In this document: one piece after another, positions 36,080 through 37,724 of the stretch
Layout: every line of letters starts with the position of its first letter
Numbering within the stretch: the stretch's first letter is position 1
NCBI GenBank assembly: GCA_009778545.1
Contig: WRJO01000005.1
Location: 1-37,724, forward strand
Source of the DNA: Treponema sp.
GTDB lineage: Bacteria; Spirochaetota; Spirochaetia; Treponematales; Breznakiellaceae
DNA length: 37,724 nt
Direction: 5' to 3'
The notes under the pieces: model-generated
Told to the model about the DNA's origin: nothing
Seen by the model: the letters and a program-made list of their open reading frames with translations, nothing else
Database searches by the model: none
Translations under genes and position numbers: made by a program

Positions 36080-36720
36080 TTACTCCGCTGAGGCTTCTAC
36101 GTTGAGGCGGATGCCCGAAGATCGTCCGAGACTGTCTACTACGGCGAGGTTCCATTGGCCCGGCTCAGGGCCCCAGACCAAACGTTCGCTGGGTTTTGCC
36201 CTGCCCAAAAATTGGGCGTTGGCGAACCAGAATAGCTCCCCGGCATCCTGATCCGCCGCAGCCAGCAGAACCATCTGATTGTAACGATCACCTGACCCCA
36301 ACTCCGGCCGGATAATGTAGTCTGTGTTGGCAAGCGGGGAAATTATCGAAGGGGGAAAACCGCCCCTTTCCGCCGGAGCGTCTGCCGTATCGGGGGGATA
36401 GGGCGGCGGCGAAAAACGGGGCAGCCCGGCGGCGGAAAAAACTTCCAGAATGTCCGAAGGCCAGAACTCTCGTACCTCGCTGCGGATATGCGCCCCTTCG
36501 GTTTCGTTGCTCCGGTAGCCGCTTCGGGTGTCGATGTATATGCGCCGGTGAATCCGGCAGCGGCTGATCGGGGAAACGCCGGGGATAAAAAAGGTGTCCG
36601 CCAACTGCGGGCAGTCGCCGTTGGGAAGGTCGCCGGAGACGGCGCAGACTTCCACGGTCTTTACTTCCTGCGGCAGGGGCTTTTCGGGAAGGAGTTGCGC
36701 AGCGGGGGTATCCGCCAGAA
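36080..36720 (-). pseudogene. C-terminal fragment of a penicillin-binding protein 1C-like protein, 5' truncated
   Basis: ADTPAAQLLPEKPLPQEVKTVEVCAVSGDLPNGDCPQLADTFFIPGVSPISRC...FWPSDILEVFSAAGLPRFSPP...GELFWFANAQFLGRAKPSERLVWGPEPGQWNLAVVDSLGRSSGIRLNVEASAE resembles the PBP1C C-terminal region. Transglycosylase/transpeptidase domains missing. Confidence 0.72.
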
Positions 36721-36721
36721 T

Positions 36722-37564
36722 CGCGTCGATGATGGCGAAGCCCAGCGCGCCGTTTTGGTCGAGGCCCTCGAACTCTATGGCGTCAATGTGATCGCCGAAA
36801 CCGGCGGTCGCGAAGCCCTGAACGCCTTGAGCGAAACGCTGAAGCCGGACTTCGCCATAATCGACCACAACCTCCACGGCGAAGTTAACGCCTTCGCGCT
36901 TATCGAAGCCATCCGGGCGGCTCCTGATTTCCGCGCCTTGCCCATCGCCGCGATGTTGCCGATCACCGAAAACGATTCCTGGCAAGCGTTGCAGTCCAAA
37001 GGCGCCAACGTCTACATCGGCTTGCCGCTGCGCCTGGAAGCCGCCATGTCCACGTTGTCGCGGCTGGTCTTCTCCGAATCCGCCGCCGAATCTTTTCCCG
37101 CTTTCGGGGATTCCGACAAAGCCGATGAATCCATACCCGAAGCTCCGGTTGAAACCGCTCCGCCTCTGCGGGTTTTATTGGCGGAAGACAATGTCGTCAA
37201 CCGACTGGTAGCCTCGCGGATGCTCATCCACCTCGGATGCGAAGTCGAAGTGGCGGTGAACGGGCGCGAAGCCGTAGATAAATCCGCCGCCCGCGACTAC
37301 GCGGTCATCTTCATGGACTGCCACATGCCGGAAATGGACGGCTATGAAGCCACCCTGGCCATCAGGAAACGCGAACTCGAAGACAAGAGCGGCGGTTGGC
37401 CGCGCCGCCAGTTCATCGTCGCCCTGACCGCCAACGCCATCCAGGGCGACCGCGACCGCTGCCTCGCCGTCGGCATGGACGACTACGTTTCCAAACCGCT
37501 CTCCATCGACGATCTCCAGGCCGTGTTCATCCGCCACGCCGCCAAGTTCTCACCGGAAAACTAG
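36722..37564 (+). pseudogene. C-terminal fragment of a tandem-receiver protein (probably a hybrid histidine kinase), 5' truncated
   Basis: Receiver 1 RVDDGEAQRAVLVEALELYGVNVIAETGGREALNAL...DFAIIDHNLHG...; receiver 2 LRVLLAEDNVVNRLVASRMLIHLGCEVEVAVNGREAVDK...VIFMDCHMPEMDGYEATLAIR...IVALTANAIQGDRDRCLAVGMDDYVSKPLS. Confidence 0.8.
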
Positions 37565-37661
37565 CGACGCGATTAGAATGACTCATACGAGATAGGCTCG
37601 TCATACCCAGCGGAACCGGTTTGTTTACGTAGGAATGGGCATCGAGCCGATTTCCCCGCCC

Positions 37662-37724
37662 CTACGGTTTTTTCCGCGCTTTTTCGCGGTCGAGTTCAGC
37701 CGCGAGGCGGGTTATTTCCAGGCG
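37662..37724 (-). CDS. C-terminal end of an unidentified minus-strand CDS running off the window
   Basis: RLEITRLAAELDREKARKKP* read from the right edge; short, so weak. Confidence 0.3.
   Translation of the reverse strand, partial: RLEITRLAAELDREKARKKP

Noticed and set aside
36488-36721. N-terminal 78 residues of the plus-strand ORF starting at 36488
   Set aside because: Antisense to PBP1C-like coding; the receiver homology begins only at about 36722.
36745-36985. N-terminal ~80 residues of the minus-strand ORF starting at 36985
   Set aside because: Antisense to receiver-domain coding; no PBP-like sequence there.
1-37724. tRNA, rRNA or riboswitch genes
   Set aside because: I did not recognise any by eye; a tRNAscan-SE/Infernal run would be needed to exclude them.

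Overview
The window is about 55% GC apart from an AT-rich stretch at about 31.86-36.06 kb. It looks like a diderm chromosome, probably spirochaete/treponeme-like (inferred from the lipoproteins and the LolCDE-type transporter; not proven). The left 21 kb on + is one tightly packed operon for a Pel-type exopolysaccharide: an SDR-PelD fusion (5' end outside the window), PelE-like, PelA-deacetylase-like (DUF2194), PelF and PelG. No PelB or PelC is recognisable in the window. The operon continues into two tandem DUF4874/DUF4832-like secreted proteins, a 9.9 kb gene for a ~3,300-aa protein made of about 30 degenerate ~109-aa repeats ('GWP...YGLxGL...IRFYG...YF..NNW...YSRGYAYVxFDT...FYEIYVS'), and a NodB-like lipoprotein whose catalytic motifs are degraded. 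A separate gene (LpoB/CsgG-like N-terminus plus three PPC domains) follows. I consider this Pel core plus giant repeat protein plus DUF4874/4832 pair the best candidate for an undescribed system. A convergent minus-strand operon follows: prfB (with the programmed +1 frameshift), a PEGA protein, ftsY, a hypothetical protein and lolC-lolD-lolE. The AT-rich island beyond prfB is bracketed by an inverted dispersed repeat. It holds orphan membrane/lipoprotein genes, a DUF433 antitoxin with a broken DUF5615 partner, an intact IS4-type element with terminal inverted repeats and a target duplication, and a truncated MNT nucleotidyltransferase. At about 36.72 kb, 5'-truncated fragments of a pbpC-like gene (-) and a tandem-receiver protein (+) meet head to head, marking a rearrangement or assembly breakpoint.
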